Notes under the pieces: model-generated
What the model saw: only the letters and a program-made list of their open reading frames with translations
What the model was told of the DNA's origin: nothing
The model's database searches: none
Shown: positions 5,751-6,281 of the stretch, in pieces
Layout of the letters: each line of letters begins with the position of its first letter
Numbering within the stretch: the stretch's first letter is position 1
Translations under genes and position numbers: made by a program
Assembly (NCBI GenBank): GCA_003157575.1
Contig: PMKA01000130.1
Location: 767-7,047 of the forward strand
DNA: 6,281 bases
Direction: 5' to 3'
Source of the DNA: Opitutia bacterium
GTDB taxonomy: Bacteria > Verrucomicrobiota > Verrucomicrobiia > Opitutales > Opitutaceae

Positions 5751-6281
5751 CTAGAGTTTGTCGAGGTCGGCCAGGATTTCGCGCGGCTGGGCGCCATTCT
5801 CCGGCCCGACGACGCCTTTCTCCTCCATCAGCTCCATGATCCGGGCGGCGCGATTGTAACCGATGCGGAGGCGGCGTTGGAGCATCGACGTGGAGGCGCG
5901 CCGGGTGGCCTTGAGAACCTCCATCGCCTGATTGTACAGCTCCTCGTCGTTTCCCATCTCGTCGTCGTCGTTCTCCTCCTTTTCGTCCTCGTCCTCGTCT
6001 TCGCTTGCATCCTGGTCGATATGCGCCTGCACCTCTTTTGCGTAGACCGGCGGGCCGTTCTTCTTGAGGAATTCGATGATCTTCACGATCTCCTCGTCGG
6101 AAACCATCGCGCCCTGCGCGCGCACGAGCTTCGAGGAGCCCGGGGGCTGGAAGAGCATGTCGCCCCGGCCGATCAAGGTCTCCGCGCCCTTGGTGTCGAT
6201 GATGGTTCGCGAATCGACCTGGGAGGCGACCTGGAAGGCGATGCGCGAGGGCAGGTTCGCCTTGATGACGCCGGTGATGAC
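5751..6281 (-). CDS. ftsK: DNA translocase FtsK/SpoIIIE, C-terminal fragment
   Basis: The 5' part lies beyond the right edge; 176 codons up to the TAG stop are visible, in frame from base 6281. The first part (VITGVIKANLPSRIAFQVAS, VDSRTIIDTKGAETLIGRGDML, PPGSSKLVRAQGAMVSDEEI) is the end of the RecA-like motor of FtsK, including the region just before the gamma domain. Next is a very acidic linker (91-114, mostly Asp/Glu), then the gamma winged-helix domain (about 113-170; EELYNQAMEVLKATRRAS, LQRRLRIGYNRAARIMELME), which reads the polar KOPS/SRS sequences and contacts XerD in studied bacteria. FtsK pumps chromosomal DNA at the division septum. A TTG at 6176 is internal, not a start. It probably shares a transcript with the RodZ-like gene. 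Confidence 0.96.
   Translation of the reverse strand, partial: VITGVIKANLPSRIAFQVASQVDSRTIIDTKGAETLIGRGDMLFQPPGSSKLVRAQGAMVSDEEIVKIIEFLKKNGPPVYAKEVQAHIDQDASEDEDEDEKEENDDDEMGNDEELYNQAMEVLKATRRASTSMLQRRLRIGYNRAARIMELMEEKGVVGPENGAQPREILADLDKL

Noticed and set aside
4726..5754. Several plus-strand open frames over the RodZ-like gene
   Set aside because: They are shadows of the minus-strand coding region; none shows a recognisable domain.

Overview
The window is GC-rich, coding-dense bacterial chromosome. Gene content (GH94 phosphorylase, DUF6580 membrane protein, an NfeD/FloA operon, and FtsK followed by a RodZ-like protein) together with starts that lack Shine-Dalgarno motifs suggests a Verrucomicrobiota bacterium, possibly Opitutales-like. 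That placement is an inference from gene style, not from a marker gene. I see no phage, transposase, CRISPR or RNA genes.

Left part (1-915, minus strand). The first 67 codons of a GH94 cellobiose/cellodextrin-type phosphorylase run off the left edge. Upstream of it on the same strand is a small multi-pass DUF6580 membrane protein (331-915), followed by a perfect 10-bp hairpin (285-309) that probably terminates it.

Middle (about 1127-4706, plus strand). After a divergent intergenic region come four genes in tight order: a long NfeD membrane serine protease (ClpP-like domain, membrane segments, OB domain), a short NfeD protein overlapping it by an ATGA junction, a flotillin-like FloA, and an unrecognised small membrane-anchored, charged protein. 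NfeD proteases and flotillin/stomatin proteins are known genomic partners. The second NfeD and the small fourth protein are the less described parts of this cluster.

Convergent gap (4707-4866). This 160-bp region is unusually structured. It holds three spaced GTCGAA(C/A) repeats, a perfect 10-bp inverted repeat enclosing a second hairpin, and a REP-like hairpin whose edge reaches the stop codon of the next gene. It looks like a dispersed palindromic repeat element and/or a bidirectional terminator.

Right part (4867-6281, minus strand). An FtsK/SpoIIIE DNA translocase C-terminus (end of the motor, a very acidic linker, the gamma winged helix) enters from the right edge and is followed by a RodZ-like protein (HTH, one membrane segment, C-terminal beta domain). 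These are cell division/chromosome segregation and cell-shape functions.

Nothing here is a clearly new system. The best candidates for a second look are the uncharacterised fourth gene of the flotillin cluster and the nested inverted-repeat element.
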